Below are positions 1 through 9,438 of a stretch of 64,000 bases of DNA, in pieces. Position 1 is the first letter of the stretch, and each line of letters opens with the position of its first letter. The translations under genes were made by a program, and so were the position numbers. The notes beneath the pieces were generated by a model that was given only the letters and a program-made list of their open reading frames with translations, was not told the DNA's origin and ran no database searches. Location: contig OZ241348.1 of assembly GCA_965199915.1 (NCBI GenBank), positions 1,798,001 to 1,862,000 on the forward strand. The letters are read 5' to 3'. The DNA comes from VXYL01 sp965199915 (lineage in GTDB: Bacteria; Pseudomonadota; Gammaproteobacteria; Pseudomonadales; Azotimanducaceae).

Positions 1-914
1 TCCTCCAGCCGGCCGATCTCGGCCAGCGCCGGCAGCGCGACCAGGCCAAGCAGCAGGGCGAACAGATAGAGCAGCAGCATCCACGCCGTGCCGATGTTGC
101 GCGCCAGCGGCAGGCGCGCCTCGCTCTCCACGGCCATGAAGCGCTGCACCACGCGCTGGGATCCCAGATAGCCCAGCCCCCAGCCGACGGCGGACAGCAG
201 GAAGATCGCGCCGATGGCCTCGCCCTCTCGATCCGTGAGCGGATTCCAGAAACCGGGAGTCTTGGCGCCGAGGCCGGAGAAAGGGCTCTCCGCGGTGGCG
301 ATCAGCCACAGCGGCATGACGACCAGCGCCACCAGCATCATCGTCGCTTGGAACACGTCCGTGCGGGAGACGGCCACGAAGCCGCCGATGAACGTGTACG
401 ACGCCACTGCGAGCAGAGTCGCCAGCACCCCCGCGGTGCGGTGCAGGCCGAATGCCGTCTCCAGCAGCTTGGCGCCGGCGATGAGGCCGGAGGCGATGTA
501 GAAGACGACGAAGAAGATGGTCACCAGCGCCGCCACGGTGCGCAGCACACCCGTGGAATCGGCAAAGCGCCGCTCCAGGAACTCGGGCATGGTGAGCGCA
601 TCGCCAGCTTCCATCGTGTAACGGCGCAGGCGCTTGGCGATGATCGTCCAGCTGCACCAGATGCCGGCCACCAATGCCAACGCCGTCCACATCTCGCCGA
701 GGCCGTGCTGGAACGCCAGCGCTGGAAACACCAGGATCGCCCAAGCGCTGGTGCCGGAAGAGCTCGCGCTCAACGCGGACGTGAACGCTCCCATCCGCCG
801 CCCGCCAAGGACGTAGTCCGACATCGCCACCATGCGCTTGGCGCGCACCAGCGCGATGCCGATCAGCACGGTGAAATAGCCGACAAATACAGTGAGCAGC
901 CAGACGTCAGACAT
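1..914 (-). CDS. Sodium:solute symporter (SSF family), 3' part outside the window
   Basis: Reading the minus strand from an ATG at 914 gives an open frame of about 304 residues that runs off the left edge, so the C-terminus is missing. The protein is a multi-spanning membrane protein. It carries the SSF/PutP-type segment GWGLGYLGSQRVVQRFMAV near residues 255-275 and an early helix block with GGRRMGAFTSALSASSSGTS, both typical of Na+-coupled solute symporters of the inner membrane. The PutP-like signature suggests an amino acid or other small organic solute, but the substrate cannot be read from this part. No strong ribosome binding site is visible before the ATG, so the exact start is less certain than the family. 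It lies 120 bases downstream of the glycosyltransferase fusion on the same strand. Confidence 0.85.
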   Translation of the reverse strand, partial: MSDVWLLTVFVGYFTVLIGIALVRAKRMVAMSDYVLGGRRMGAFTSALSASSSGTSAWAILVFPALAFQHGLGEMWTALALVAGIWCSWTIIAKRLRRYTMEAGDALTMPEFLERRFADSTGVLRTVAALVTIFFVVFYIASGLIAGAKLLETAFGLHRTAGVLATLLAVASYTFIGGFVAVSRTDVFQATMMLVALVVMPLWLIATAESPFSGLGAKTPGFWNPLTDREGEAIGAIFLLSAVGWGLGYLGSQRVVQRFMAVESEARLPLARNIGTAWMLLLYLFALLLGLVALPALAEIGRLE

Positions 915-1034
915 CGCTGCGAACGCGAGGATGATGCACCATGTCGATCTTGCCCCAGCGGCCCGTCGCTCCCGAATCGAGGCATCTTCGCACGATCAAA
1001 CCCGCGGCACCCACGATGACGACCAGTTTGCGTC

Positions 1035-4000
1035 TCATCTTGGCGTGGCCGCGTCTGGCGCGAGCTTGAGCTCCAACGCCAAGTGGTCGGACGCCGGCGT
1101 GAAGTTCACCAGTTCCACCGTTGGCACGGTGACGCGCCGTGTCACGCATAGGCCGACGCGGGCGAACGCCGCCAGCAGCGCTTCTTCCGGCCGATGCACT
1201 TCGCAGCGCACGCGGCCCGACGTTCGCATCGTCTTGTGCCACACGAAGGTGTCCTCGTAGCGCGCGCCGGGCGGCAGTTCGCGCTCCGCTTCCGGCGTGG
1301 GGCCGCAGAACGTGAAATGCGGATCGCACAACGTCACCACCACGCGGCCATCCGTCGCCACCGCGGTGTGCAGATCGTCCAGGATGTCCCGCATTTCCGC
1401 ATCGTCTTCGATGGTGCAGAGCACGCGTTGGCAAACGACAAGGTCGAAAGGAGCGCCGGCCATTGCCTCTTCCCGCGCGGTCGTAAAGCGCAAATTGGTC
1501 TTGCCGTCGGCGAGCGGACGCCAGCGCTTGTGCCGCTCGTCGTCCGGGTCGTAGCCCAGCACTTCGGCCCCGGCGTCCGCCAGCGCCTTCGCCACCCTTC
1601 CACTGCCGCAACCGTAATCGAGAGCGCGCTTTGGCTGGCCAGCGAGCGCCAAGGCGATGTCTTCGCAGGCGTGGCGCTCGCCAGCCATGCGCAGAACGGC
1701 TTCGTGGAAGTGGTCGAAACCAGCCAGCTCCGGCAAGTCGGCATGGCGCAGCGCCCGGCGCATCAGCGCCTTCAAATTAAGGCGGTCGTGGCAGCGGAAC
1801 GAGAGCCACGCGCGCTGGCACATCGTCGTGAACTCGCGCTCGTCGTCGAGCGGACGAATGTCCGAACCGTAGTCCACGAGGCGCACTTGTTCGTCCACGA
1901 CGCGCAGATTGTCGGGGTGGATGTTGCGGCACGCCACGCCCTGTTGCCGACACTCCACGAGCAGGTTCACCAAACCGGGGCCGTGGCCACCCGTGTACGG
2001 CGCGCTGGGCTCAAAGGGATACACCAGCACGGCGTCGCGGCCCTCGTGGTGGAAGGCGAGCAGCGGATAGAGGCTGCAGGTGTTTCGCCAAGCGCCAACG
2101 AGCGAGCGCAGGTAGCCGACGGCGGAGTCGAACTGCCAAGACTTCCAGTAGTCGAACACCTTGTAGACATGCTTGCTGTCGGTAAGCACGACGCCTTCGT
2201 TGCCATGCCCCAGGGCGCCGAGAGCGCCGGCGGGTTCCGCCAACCGTCTGGCGACCGCCTTGGCGTTGGCGATGCGTTCCCGCTCGAAGCCATCCGCCAA
2301 CGCCGCTGGCTCGGCGAGACGAGCGCGGTGCCGTTCCAGTTCGGCCGGCAGTTCGGCGAGAAACGTCTTGATCTGCAGATCTCGGATGTCTGTGATGGCG
2401 TGTTCAATGTCGACAAGCACGTTGTTGGCGTAGGAGTCGTCGAGGCGATCGCAAAACGCGCGCAAGCGGTTTCTTGCGTCCGCGTATTTCTCCTCGCGCC
2501 ACCACGCGCCGTCGCTCTCCACCAAGTCGCGCAACACGCTGGCGAGGCCGCGCACGCGGTGGAAGGACAAACGAAACGCCGCCAGTCGCTCGTTCAAGTA
2601 TTTGCGCACGCGGCTGACGAGTCGATCCACTCGCGCCGGTGCCAGTTGCAGGCGCAAGTCGTCGTCGCTGACGAAGACTTGGGACACGTCTTTGAGCGCG
2701 GAAAAGAGCGCATAACCGCGCATGTCGTCCTGGACCTTTTCCACGTCCAGCCTGCCAACCGCAACGCCGGATCGATCCTGATGCAGCGCCAAGGGCATGG
2801 CAACCACTTTGCGTCCGAAGTGTCGTTGCTGCAGCAAGGCCCACATCATGTCCGATCGCCGCGTTGGCCGGCCGCTGATGGCCGGCGACGGATTGGGCGC
2901 CAAACGCAACGTCTCAACGTCGAGCACGAAGGTGTTGCCGCCGCGCTGCAAACCGCAGCTGAGCGCCAGCGGATCGTCCTCCGCTTCGATCACCAGCGGC
3001 CGGAACAGCTGTTGGCCCGCCAGTATCCGTTCTGCTCGACGGGCCAGGCGCTCGAACGCCTCGCCAACAAGCTCGCCATCTTCGGGCGTCACCCAGAACG
3101 GCGCTTCCAACCGATCCGTCTCCTTGCGCGAAAGATCGTAGTAGTAGTCGCGTCGGCCCTGCCGGAGCGCGGCGTTCTCCAGCGCCCGATCCGGCAACGC
3201 CGCTTGGGGCGATTGCTCCGCCAGCCACATGAGCGAGGCGACCAAGTCCACCATTTGCGTGCGCACCGTGGCGGCGAACGGCACGGGCGGGTCGCCGGTG
3301 CAGCGGCCGATCACCACGTCGGCGGCGCCACGGCCGCGCAACGCCTGCATCTTGCGCAACGCCGGCAGCAAAGCCTGAGGCTGGCGCTGCAGGCGCCCCT
3401 TCGCATCGGCCGCGAGGGGATTGAGCCGCAAGTCGTCGTCCACGATCCAGACGATGGCGCCGGGGCGGTGCTTGGCGAAGGCGTACAGGTAGGACTGCAA
3501 CACCGTTCGCGCCGGCGCGATGGGCAAATAGCGCCCGGTGGCGGCGCCGCCATCCAGAACCCGCCCCGCTTCGGCGTCTTCGACGTGCCGAGCGCGGTCC
3601 ACCAGATGAACGCGCAGCCCGCGCTGGCGTTCGCACTCCACGAGATCGCGCAGCTTCCGGCTGGGGCGTTGGCCCTTGCCATTCTCCAACACCACCACGT
3701 CGAGGCCGGCCAGCTCCGATTGCGCTGCGAGGCCGCGCATGTCTTTCAGCAGACCGGCGAGATCGGCGAGCGCGCAAGTGTCTGCGATGGTGCCGACGAT
3801 GAGATGCACAGGCGCGCTCGCGTCCACGGGCGGCGAATCCGGCGGAGTGCTTGAAGACACCACCGCGGCTGGTTGCGGCCCGGTCTCTTGCCAGCCAAAC
3901 AGCTGTTCCGCCCGCTGGCGGAAGGCCGCCCGCTGATCGGCCGACATGCGGCCCCGGTATTTGGCGAAGAACCGACTCAGCCCTTCGTTCTTGGCCCACC

Positions 4001-4688
4001 CGCCGGGCTTGGAGAGCCGCGCGCGCGATTGGCTGGCGTGGTGATGCACTGTGGTTCTTTCCGTCGAGCCGTAGAGAACGCCCGGCAAATCCGCGATGCG
4101 GATGCACAGGTCGCGATCCGTGCAGCTGGGCAGCCATTCGTCGAACAGGCCGGCTTCCAACATGACGCTGAGCCGACAGAACAGATTGCTGCCTTGGATG
4201 TTGGGATTGCCAACCAGAAAATCCGCAGCGTCGAGGCGCTCCGGCGGGATGCCCAGCCTTGGCGGAGCGCCGTCTTCGTGCCGCCACAACTGCGCCGCGA
4301 CGATGTCGAACTGGTTGCTCACCGCGGCGTCGAAACAGGTTCGCAGGTGGTCGGGTTCCCACTCGTCGTCATCGTCGAGAATCGCCACGTAGAGCTGACG
4401 CGGATCGGGCGCGAGGCGCAGCAAGCGGTCCAACCCGTCGTTCCACGCGCCGGCCGCGCCCTTGCTGCGGCTGTTGCGAAGATACGCAATGTTCGGATGC
4501 CGCTCGACCACCTCCCTGGTGGCGGACCCTCGAGCCGCGTCGCCGGAATCGTCGACGACAACGACATGGACGGGGTGGACGGGAGAGAAGGTTTGCTGCG
4601 CAACCGAGCGAAGTGCTCGAGCAAGCAGTTCCGGGCGGTTGGCCGTGGCGACGAGAACGGCCACAGCGGTAACAGGGCGGGAAGTCAT
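1035..4688 (-). CDS. Four-module fusion: GT2 glycosyltransferase, second GT-like domain, kinase-like domain, SAM methyltransferase
   Basis: The frame stays open to 4745, but the ATG at 4688 is the better start: AGAGG lies seven bases upstream and the GT2 fold begins at once. Residues 8-240 form a GT-A glycosyltransferase with DDDDEW at 105-110 as the metal-binding DxD. A second GT-like unit follows at about 293-600, with IVWIVDDDLRLNP near 410. Residues 840-945 look like a protein-kinase or aminoglycoside-kinase fold: VYKVFDYWKSW resembles the beta-3 lysine, NIHPDNLRVV the catalytic loop and LVDYGSD the DFG motif. Residues 1020-1210 are a class I methyltransferase with ALDYGCGSGRVAKAL as motif I. 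Separate proteins of these kinds act in surface polysaccharide synthesis and capping, so this may be a single-chain glycan synthase/terminator (inference). It is divergent from the crotonase operon. Confidence 0.8.
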   Translation of the reverse strand: MTSRPVTAVAVLVATANRPELLARALRSVAQQTFSPVHPVHVVVVDDSGDAARGSATREVVERHPNIAYLRNSRSKGAAGAWNDGLDRLLRLAPDPRQLYVAILDDDDEWEPDHLRTCFDAAVSNQFDIVAAQLWRHEDGAPPRLGIPPERLDAADFLVGNPNIQGSNLFCRLSVMLEAGLFDEWLPSCTDRDLCIRIADLPGVLYGSTERTTVHHHASQSRARLSKPGGWAKNEGLSRFFAKYRGRMSADQRAAFRQRAEQLFGWQETGPQPAAVVSSSTPPDSPPVDASAPVHLIVGTIADTCALADLAGLLKDMRGLAAQSELAGLDVVVLENGKGQRPSRKLRDLVECERQRGLRVHLVDRARHVEDAEAGRVLDGGAATGRYLPIAPARTVLQSYLYAFAKHRPGAIVWIVDDDLRLNPLAADAKGRLQRQPQALLPALRKMQALRGRGAADVVIGRCTGDPPVPFAATVRTQMVDLVASLMWLAEQSPQAALPDRALENAALRQGRRDYYYDLSRKETDRLEAPFWVTPEDGELVGEAFERLARRAERILAGQQLFRPLVIEAEDDPLALSCGLQRGGNTFVLDVETLRLAPNPSPAISGRPTRRSDMMWALLQQRHFGRKVVAMPLALHQDRSGVAVGRLDVEKVQDDMRGYALFSALKDVSQVFVSDDDLRLQLAPARVDRLVSRVRKYLNERLAAFRLSFHRVRGLASVLRDLVESDGAWWREEKYADARNRLRAFCDRLDDSYANNVLVDIEHAITDIRDLQIKTFLAELPAELERHRARLAEPAALADGFERERIANAKAVARRLAEPAGALGALGHGNEGVVLTDSKHVYKVFDYWKSWQFDSAVGYLRSLVGAWRNTCSLYPLLAFHHEGRDAVLVYPFEPSAPYTGGHGPGLVNLLVECRQQGVACRNIHPDNLRVVDEQVRLVDYGSDIRPLDDEREFTTMCQRAWLSFRCHDRLNLKALMRRALRHADLPELAGFDHFHEAVLRMAGERHACEDIALALAGQPKRALDYGCGSGRVAKALADAGAEVLGYDPDDERHKRWRPLADGKTNLRFTTAREEAMAGAPFDLVVCQRVLCTIEDDAEMRDILDDLHTAVATDGRVVVTLCDPHFTFCGPTPEAERELPPGARYEDTFVWHKTMRTSGRVRCEVHRPEEALLAAFARVGLCVTRRVTVPTVELVNFTPASDHLALELKLAPDAATPR

Positions 4689-4867
4689 GGGTGGCCTCTG
4701 GGCGGACGTGCGATGGGCGCACTGTGTCCACGTCAAGCTGAACACCCGCTGAATCGGCCGGCTGCGGCATGGCGTTTGCCGGTCTTGGCTTGTCGCACGC
4801 TGTTGGCGCTTGCGGCGCGATCGCCCGGCCTGTGCTAGTCTGAAGTCCCTTTCACGCGCAAGCGCCC

Positions 4868-5632
4868 ATGCTGCAGGTCCGCAGGCAGGAGGCCATACAC
4901 ACCATCGCCTTCAACGGCGGTTTGCTCGACTACGCCGCCGTGGAAGCCATCCGCGCCGCCGTGCGGGAAGCGGATGCGGACGACAGCGTGCGGCTGTTGG
5001 TGCTCGATTGCGAGAGCGCCGGCGATGCGTGGCCCAACATGGGGGACTGGCCCGAGCGCTTGCGGCATCGCCGGCCGGCCGGTGCGCACGGCCCCGGGCC
5101 GCTTCCCGAACAAGACGCGATCAAGACGCTGCGGGCGTTCATGAAACCCACGTTGGCCCTGCTGCGCCGCAAGACGCTAGGGCTGGCGTTGGATTTCGCG
5201 TGCGCGTGCGACTTGCGCCTCGCCTCCGACGCCGCCGAGATCGGCGATCCGCGCGTACGCCAAGGCCGGGCGCCGGCCACCGGCATCGCCTATCTGCTGC
5301 CGAAGCTCATCGGCCAGTCGCAAGCGATGCGGGTGTTGCTGCTTGGCGAGGTGCTGGACGCGGCCGAGGCCAAGCGCGTCGGCTTGGTTCACGAGCTGGT
5401 GCCGGCGGGCGAATTCGATCAGCGCGCGGAGGCGCTCAGCGCCCAGATCGCGGCGCTGCCGACCCGCGCGTGGGCGGTTCACAAGATGCAGGTGCTGCCG
5501 CAACTCGACCTGCCGTTCGACGCGGCCATGACACATTCCCTCGGCGTGCGCCAAACGCACGTCATCGAAGACCGCTTGGAAGGCATGCGCGCCTGGCGCG
5601 AACGACGCGCTCCCCAGTTCACGGGGCGTTGA
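4868..5632 (+). CDS. Crotonase-fold (enoyl-CoA hydratase/isomerase family) protein, first paralogue
   Basis: This 254-residue protein has the crotonase fold throughout, including ACACDLRLASDAAEIGDPRV around residues 115-135 and a C-terminal helical part. Members act on CoA thioesters through an oxyanion hole. The two positions that are glutamates in true enoyl-CoA hydratases appear here as aspartate (LDFACACD) and as the R of GDPR, so simple hydratase chemistry is doubtful. The next gene has the same two changes. It starts three genes read in one direction with almost no spacing (crotonase, crotonase, PhyH dioxygenase), suggesting joint work on an acyl-CoA or related substrate. About 180 bases separate its start from the divergent glycosyltransferase gene, enough for two promoters. 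Confidence 0.88.
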   Translation: MLQVRRQEAIHTIAFNGGLLDYAAVEAIRAAVREADADDSVRLLVLDCESAGDAWPNMGDWPERLRHRRPAGAHGPGPLPEQDAIKTLRAFMKPTLALLRRKTLGLALDFACACDLRLASDAAEIGDPRVRQGRAPATGIAYLLPKLIGQSQAMRVLLLGEVLDAAEAKRVGLVHELVPAGEFDQRAEALSAQIAALPTRAWAVHKMQVLPQLDLPFDAAMTHSLGVRQTHVIEDRLEGMRAWRERRAPQFTGR

Positions 5633-5635
5633 TCA

Positions 5636-6355
5636 ATGAGCGACGCCTCCGCATTCGTCATTGAAGACGACGGCCCGGTGCGGCACCTGATCCTCAACCG
5701 CCCGGACAAGCTCAACGCCTTGGACCTCGATCAGCATGGGCGCATCAAACGCGCTGTGGAGGTCGCCGCGACCGACGACGATGTGCGCGTGTTGGCCCTC
5801 TCCGGCAATGGCCGGGCGTTTTGCGCCGGCGACGATCTGCGCGCCGACGCGCCCGTGGAGGGCGATCCGCTGGCCGGTCGTCGCGTGGCGCTGGACGTGG
5901 GAGTCGGTCCGGTGTTCCTCCTTGAGTCGGCCGCGGCCTTGCGCGCCTGCCCGAAGCCGACGGTCGCCTTGCTGCACGGCCATGCGCTCGGTTCCGGCTA
6001 CGACTACAGCTTGTCGTGCGACTTCCGCGTGGCCGCCGCGGACGTGAACTATGGCGACCCGCGCATCCACCGCGCGCTGTGGGCGGCGGAAGGTTGGGCC
6101 TACAAGCTGCCGCGACTGGTCAACCAAGCCGTGGTCGCCCCCATCGCCTACTTGGGCGAGACCATGGACGGCGCCACCGCGCGCGAGCGGGGGTTGCTGC
6201 ACGAGGTGTATCCGGCCGGCGCGGACGTGCGCGCCGCGGCGGCGCGGTTCCTGCGCGGTTTGGCGCGCCTCGACGGCGCCGCCTACGCGGAAACCAAGGC
6301 GCGCATCCTCGCGGCCGGCGACCTCGCCTTCGAACACGCCCTCGGCGTTTGTTGA
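5636..6355 (+). CDS. Crotonase-fold (enoyl-CoA hydratase/isomerase family) protein, second paralogue
   Basis: The ATG lies three bases after the stop of the first crotonase gene, so the two are very likely translated from one message. The 239-residue protein has the early crotonase pattern HLILNRPDKLNALD, the oxyanion-hole segment SGNGRAFCAGDDL and the core GSGYDYSLSCDFRVAA. As in its neighbour, the usual first catalytic glutamate is replaced by aspartate (YDYSLSCD) and the second falls in YGDPRIH, where glutamate is lost. The shared substitutions argue that the pair has a common, non-standard reaction and may form mixed oligomers (inference). Length is slightly short of the usual 255-265 residues. 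Confidence 0.88.
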   Translation: MSDASAFVIEDDGPVRHLILNRPDKLNALDLDQHGRIKRAVEVAATDDDVRVLALSGNGRAFCAGDDLRADAPVEGDPLAGRRVALDVGVGPVFLLESAAALRACPKPTVALLHGHALGSGYDYSLSCDFRVAAADVNYGDPRIHRALWAAEGWAYKLPRLVNQAVVAPIAYLGETMDGATARERGLLHEVYPAGADVRAAAARFLRGLARLDGAAYAETKARILAAGDLAFEHALGVC

Positions 6356-6378
6356 CTTAACACCGGAGACGCGCCGCC

Positions 6379-7971
6379 GTGGAACTTCCCGCGCAACAGC
6401 CTCCCGCGCTGCTCGACGACGACCGCGTGCGCGAGTTCATCGCGAACGGGTTTGTGCGCCTGAAGCCCGACGTCGCCCCGCCCGTCCACGACGAAGTGGA
6501 CGCGCTCCTGCGCCACGCCTGCGAACGCGAGACCTGGTACGGCAACAACATCCTGCCGCGCGTGCCGCAGATGCATGCCGTGCTCGATTGCCCGGTGGTG
6601 CGCGGCGCGTTGATTTCGCTTCTCGGCGAGGGCTACTACCTGCACCCGCACCGCGCCGTCCACACCAGCACGCCGGTGGAACTGGACGACGCGCCGCTCA
6701 CGCCGGAGACCAACGCGCCGCCCATGGGCAAGGGCTCCGCCGCGGGTTCCGGTTGGCATCAGGACGCCCAAAGCCCGCTGTCCCGCGCCCGCCACCATGT
6801 GCCGCGCTACCTCATCGGCTTCTACTTTCCGCACGACGTGCCGGTGGCGATGGGGCCAACGCGCATACAAGCCGGCAGCCACTTCTACGCGCAGCCCGTG
6901 CGGCCGAGCGGCGTGGTGCTGGACGCGATCGCCGCCGGCACGTTCCTGCTGCTGCATTTCGACATGGTTCACGCGGGCTTTCCCAACCGCACGGAGCGCA
7001 CCCGCTACATGGCGAAATTCGTGTTCACGCGCACCCGCGCGCCGCGCGCGCCGAGTTGGAACCACGCCGATCCCGCGTGGCGCCGCCCCGCCGCCTGCCT
7101 GCCGGATTTCGATTTGCCGAACACTTGGGTACACGTCTGGAACTGGCTGCGCGGCGCGCCGGCGACGCGGGAAAGACGCCCTGGCGAGGCGGCGAGTGTT
7201 GAACCGTTCGACAACCCGCACCAACCGACGCGCTTGGAGGCCATCTACGGCGGCGGCCACACCATCGACGCGCTGCGCGACGCCCTCTTGGCGCGCGCCG
7301 GAGAAGACAGACATCAGCGGGCGCTGGCGAAGGACGCCGAAGGTCGGCCGGTGCCCCGCGACGACGTGCGCGGCTTTCCGCGCCGTTGGAACGAGCGGGC
7401 GGTGGTGATGGAGGATGCGGCCTACGCTTTGGCGGCGCAGGGCGCCGACGCGGTGCCGGCGCTTGCGGAGTTGCTTGGCCACGCGGACCCGTGGATGCGC
7501 ATCAACGCGGCGTTCGCCTTGGGCGAGATCGGCGCGCCGGCGCGGGAGGTGGCGCCGGCGTTGGCGCGGTTGCTCGACAGCCCGCACCAGCAGGAGGCGC
7601 GCCAAGCGTTGGACGCGCTCGCCGCCATCGGCGGCGGTTTGGCGCCGGCGCTGCCGCGCATCGAGCGGCTGCTGACGCAAAGCAACCCCAACTGGCAGGC
7701 GCCAGAGGTGATGCGCGGCTGGAGCGGCGAGGACCAAGTGCGGCTGAACGCCGCCTTCGCGCTCTTGAGCGGCGTGGCGGCGGGCGAGAACCAAGCCGCC
7801 ATCGAGGCCATCGCCACAGCCGCCTTGGGCGACAAGAACGGCTACGTCTCGGCGGTGGCGACGGAAACGCTCATCCGCATCGGCACGCCGTCGGCCCACG
7901 CGGCCGCCATTCGTTTCCTTGCCGAGCGGCGCTGGGACGAGACGCTGAGAGGGCGCGCCAAAGGGTATTGA
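6379..7971 (+). CDS. Phytanoyl-CoA dioxygenase-like (PhyH) domain fused to HEAT repeats
   Basis: The start is GTG at 6379, preceded by GGAG at 6365. Residues 10-225 form a PhyH-type Fe(II)/2-oxoglutarate oxygenase: GWHQDAQ supplies the HxD pair (H127, D129), VHAGFPNRTERTRY supplies the distal histidine (H198) and the 2-oxoglutarate arginine. Residues 345-520 are HEAT-like helical repeats, for example AFALGEIGAPAREVAPALARLL, normally a protein-binding scaffold. Enzymes of this family hydroxylate lipids, CoA esters or natural products; a fused HEAT domain is unusual and could recruit a partner or recognise a protein substrate (inference). The gene follows two crotonase genes closely and probably shares their transcript. 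It is convergent with nuoF, 78 bases away. Confidence 0.88.
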   Translation: MELPAQQPPALLDDDRVREFIANGFVRLKPDVAPPVHDEVDALLRHACERETWYGNNILPRVPQMHAVLDCPVVRGALISLLGEGYYLHPHRAVHTSTPVELDDAPLTPETNAPPMGKGSAAGSGWHQDAQSPLSRARHHVPRYLIGFYFPHDVPVAMGPTRIQAGSHFYAQPVRPSGVVLDAIAAGTFLLLHFDMVHAGFPNRTERTRYMAKFVFTRTRAPRAPSWNHADPAWRRPAACLPDFDLPNTWVHVWNWLRGAPATRERRPGEAASVEPFDNPHQPTRLEAIYGGGHTIDALRDALLARAGEDRHQRALAKDAEGRPVPRDDVRGFPRRWNERAVVMEDAAYALAAQGADAVPALAELLGHADPWMRINAAFALGEIGAPAREVAPALARLLDSPHQQEARQALDALAAIGGGLAPALPRIERLLTQSNPNWQAPEVMRGWSGEDQVRLNAAFALLSGVAAGENQAAIEAIATAALGDKNGYVSAVATETLIRIGTPSAHAAAIRFLAERRWDETLRGRAKGY

Positions 7972-8049
7972 TCCGCCGGCGGTGTTCGCTCGGGCGATCG
8001 AGAGCCTCGCGGAACGCTTGGCGGCCCCGGGCGCAAGCCGCAGTACCCG

Positions 8050-9342
8050 TCACCGGCGGTATTTGCACGCGCCGGTGCGGATGTGTTCCTCGAAATCCTC
8101 CCGAAAATAGCGCAGCGCGCTGGCCAGCGGCTCGATGGCGCCGGGCGCATGCAGGCAGAACGTGTTGGTCACGCCGCCGATGAACATGGCATTGCGCTCC
8201 AAAAGCTCCAAGTCTCCCTCGGCGCCGCGGCCTTCCTCGATGTCCGTGAGCAGAGACTCCACCCACGGCAAGCCTTCGCGGCAAGGCGTGCAAAAGCCGC
8301 AGGATTCCTGCGCGAAGAAATGTTCCAAGTTGCGGCACATGTCCACGGGGCAGATGGAGTCGTCCATGAGGATCATGGTGCCGGTGCCCATGCGGCTGCC
8401 GGCCGCTTGGATGGTGCCGTAATCCATGGCGAGGTCGAAATGTTCCTCCACTAGGAAGTCCGTGGAAGCTCCCCCGGGCAGCAACCCGCGCAAGCGGTAC
8501 CCGGCGCGCATGCCGCCGGCGTGTTCCTCCACGATTTCGCGGATGGTGGTGCCGATGGGCAGCTCCCAAAGACCCGGCTTGTTGACGCGGCCGGAAACGC
8601 CGTAGAGCTTGGTGCCGGCGTCGTCGCCCTTGCCCAGCTCCTGGTACCAGTCGGCGCCGCGCCGGACGATGGCGGGCACGTTGCAGAACGTCTCCACGTT
8701 GTTGACGATGGTGGGACGTCCCCACGCCCCGCTTGCGGGCGGAAACGGCGGCTTCTGCCGGGGCTGGGCGCGCTTGCCCTCCAAAGCGTTCAAGAGCGCG
8801 GTTTCCTCGCCGCAGATGTAGCGCCCGGCGCTGCGGTGAACGCGCAGGTCGAAACCAAAGCCGGTGCCGAAGATGTTCCTGCCGAGATAGCCCTTCGCGC
8901 CGGCTTCGTCAATGGCGCGTTGCAGTTGCCGGTAGGCTTGGTGGTACTCGCCGCGCAGAAACACATAGCCGTGCTCGGCTTGGATGGCCCACGCGCCGAT
9001 GATCATGCCCTCCACCAACAAGTGCGGGTTGTTCTCCAACAGGTAGCGATCCTTGAAGGTGCCGGGCTCCATCTCGTCGGCGTTGCAGACCAGATACTTC
9101 GGGCCGCCATCGGCATCCGCGCCTTGCCGGACGAAACTCCACTTCAGACCGGTGGCGAAGCCCGCGCCGCCGCGCCCGCGCAGGTTGGACTCCTTGACCA
9201 ACGCCACCACTTCCTCCGGCGCCATCGCGGTGAGCGCTTGGCGAGCGCCCGCGTACCCGCCGCCGGCCTCGTAGCCCGCGCAATCCACGGCGCCGCCAAC
9301 TTCCTCCACCAAGCCGGTGAGGGGCTTTGTTTCGTTCGACAT
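8050..9342 (-). CDS. nuoF: NADH-quinone oxidoreductase subunit F (NADH/FMN/4Fe-4S subunit)
   Basis: The protein (430 residues from ATG 9342) matches NuoF along its length: LRGRGGAGFATGLKW for NADH/FMN binding, ICGEETALLNALEGKR, and the 4Fe-4S ligands in ESCGFCTPCREGLPW plus a later cysteine in NTFCLHAPGA. NuoF is the NADH-oxidising subunit of respiratory complex I; related subunits occur in NAD-linked formate dehydrogenases and hydrogenases. A TTG two codons earlier keeps the frame open but ATG is the more likely start. The other nuo genes are absent from the window; directly upstream is the 16-bp duplication of the IS1202-like element and, before that insertion, the restriction locus. It may be the last gene of a relocated cluster or a separate copy. 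Confidence 0.93.
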   Translation of the reverse strand: MSNETKPLTGLVEEVGGAVDCAGYEAGGGYAGARQALTAMAPEEVVALVKESNLRGRGGAGFATGLKWSFVRQGADADGGPKYLVCNADEMEPGTFKDRYLLENNPHLLVEGMIIGAWAIQAEHGYVFLRGEYHQAYRQLQRAIDEAGAKGYLGRNIFGTGFGFDLRVHRSAGRYICGEETALLNALEGKRAQPRQKPPFPPASGAWGRPTIVNNVETFCNVPAIVRRGADWYQELGKGDDAGTKLYGVSGRVNKPGLWELPIGTTIREIVEEHAGGMRAGYRLRGLLPGGASTDFLVEEHFDLAMDYGTIQAAGSRMGTGTMILMDDSICPVDMCRNLEHFFAQESCGFCTPCREGLPWVESLLTDIEEGRGAEGDLELLERNAMFIGGVTNTFCLHAPGAIEPLASALRYFREDFEEHIRTGACKYRR

Positions 9343-9422
9343 CTTCAAGAAAGTCCCAACAGCTTCGCCGCATGGCCCGCGACGAGACGCGGAACCTTAC
9401 CGAGGCGCATCGCCGCTGGCAA

Positions 9423-9438
9423 CCGGCAAGTGTTGCGG
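9423..9438. repeat. Left copy of 16-bp target-site duplication
   Basis: The bases CCGGCAAGTGTTGCGG here are repeated exactly at 12307-12322, on the other side of the TGTTGG...CCAACA element. The match marks the insertion point of the outer insertion sequence. Confidence 0.9.

Noticed and set aside
1194..3854. 886-codon plus-strand frame opposite the glycosyltransferase fusion
   Set aside because: Antisense shadow; the minus strand has clear domains in the same bases.
9343..9438. nuoE upstream of nuoF
   Set aside because: The short frame before nuoF (ending KLLGLS) has no thioredoxin-like 2Fe-2S motif and runs into the IS duplication.
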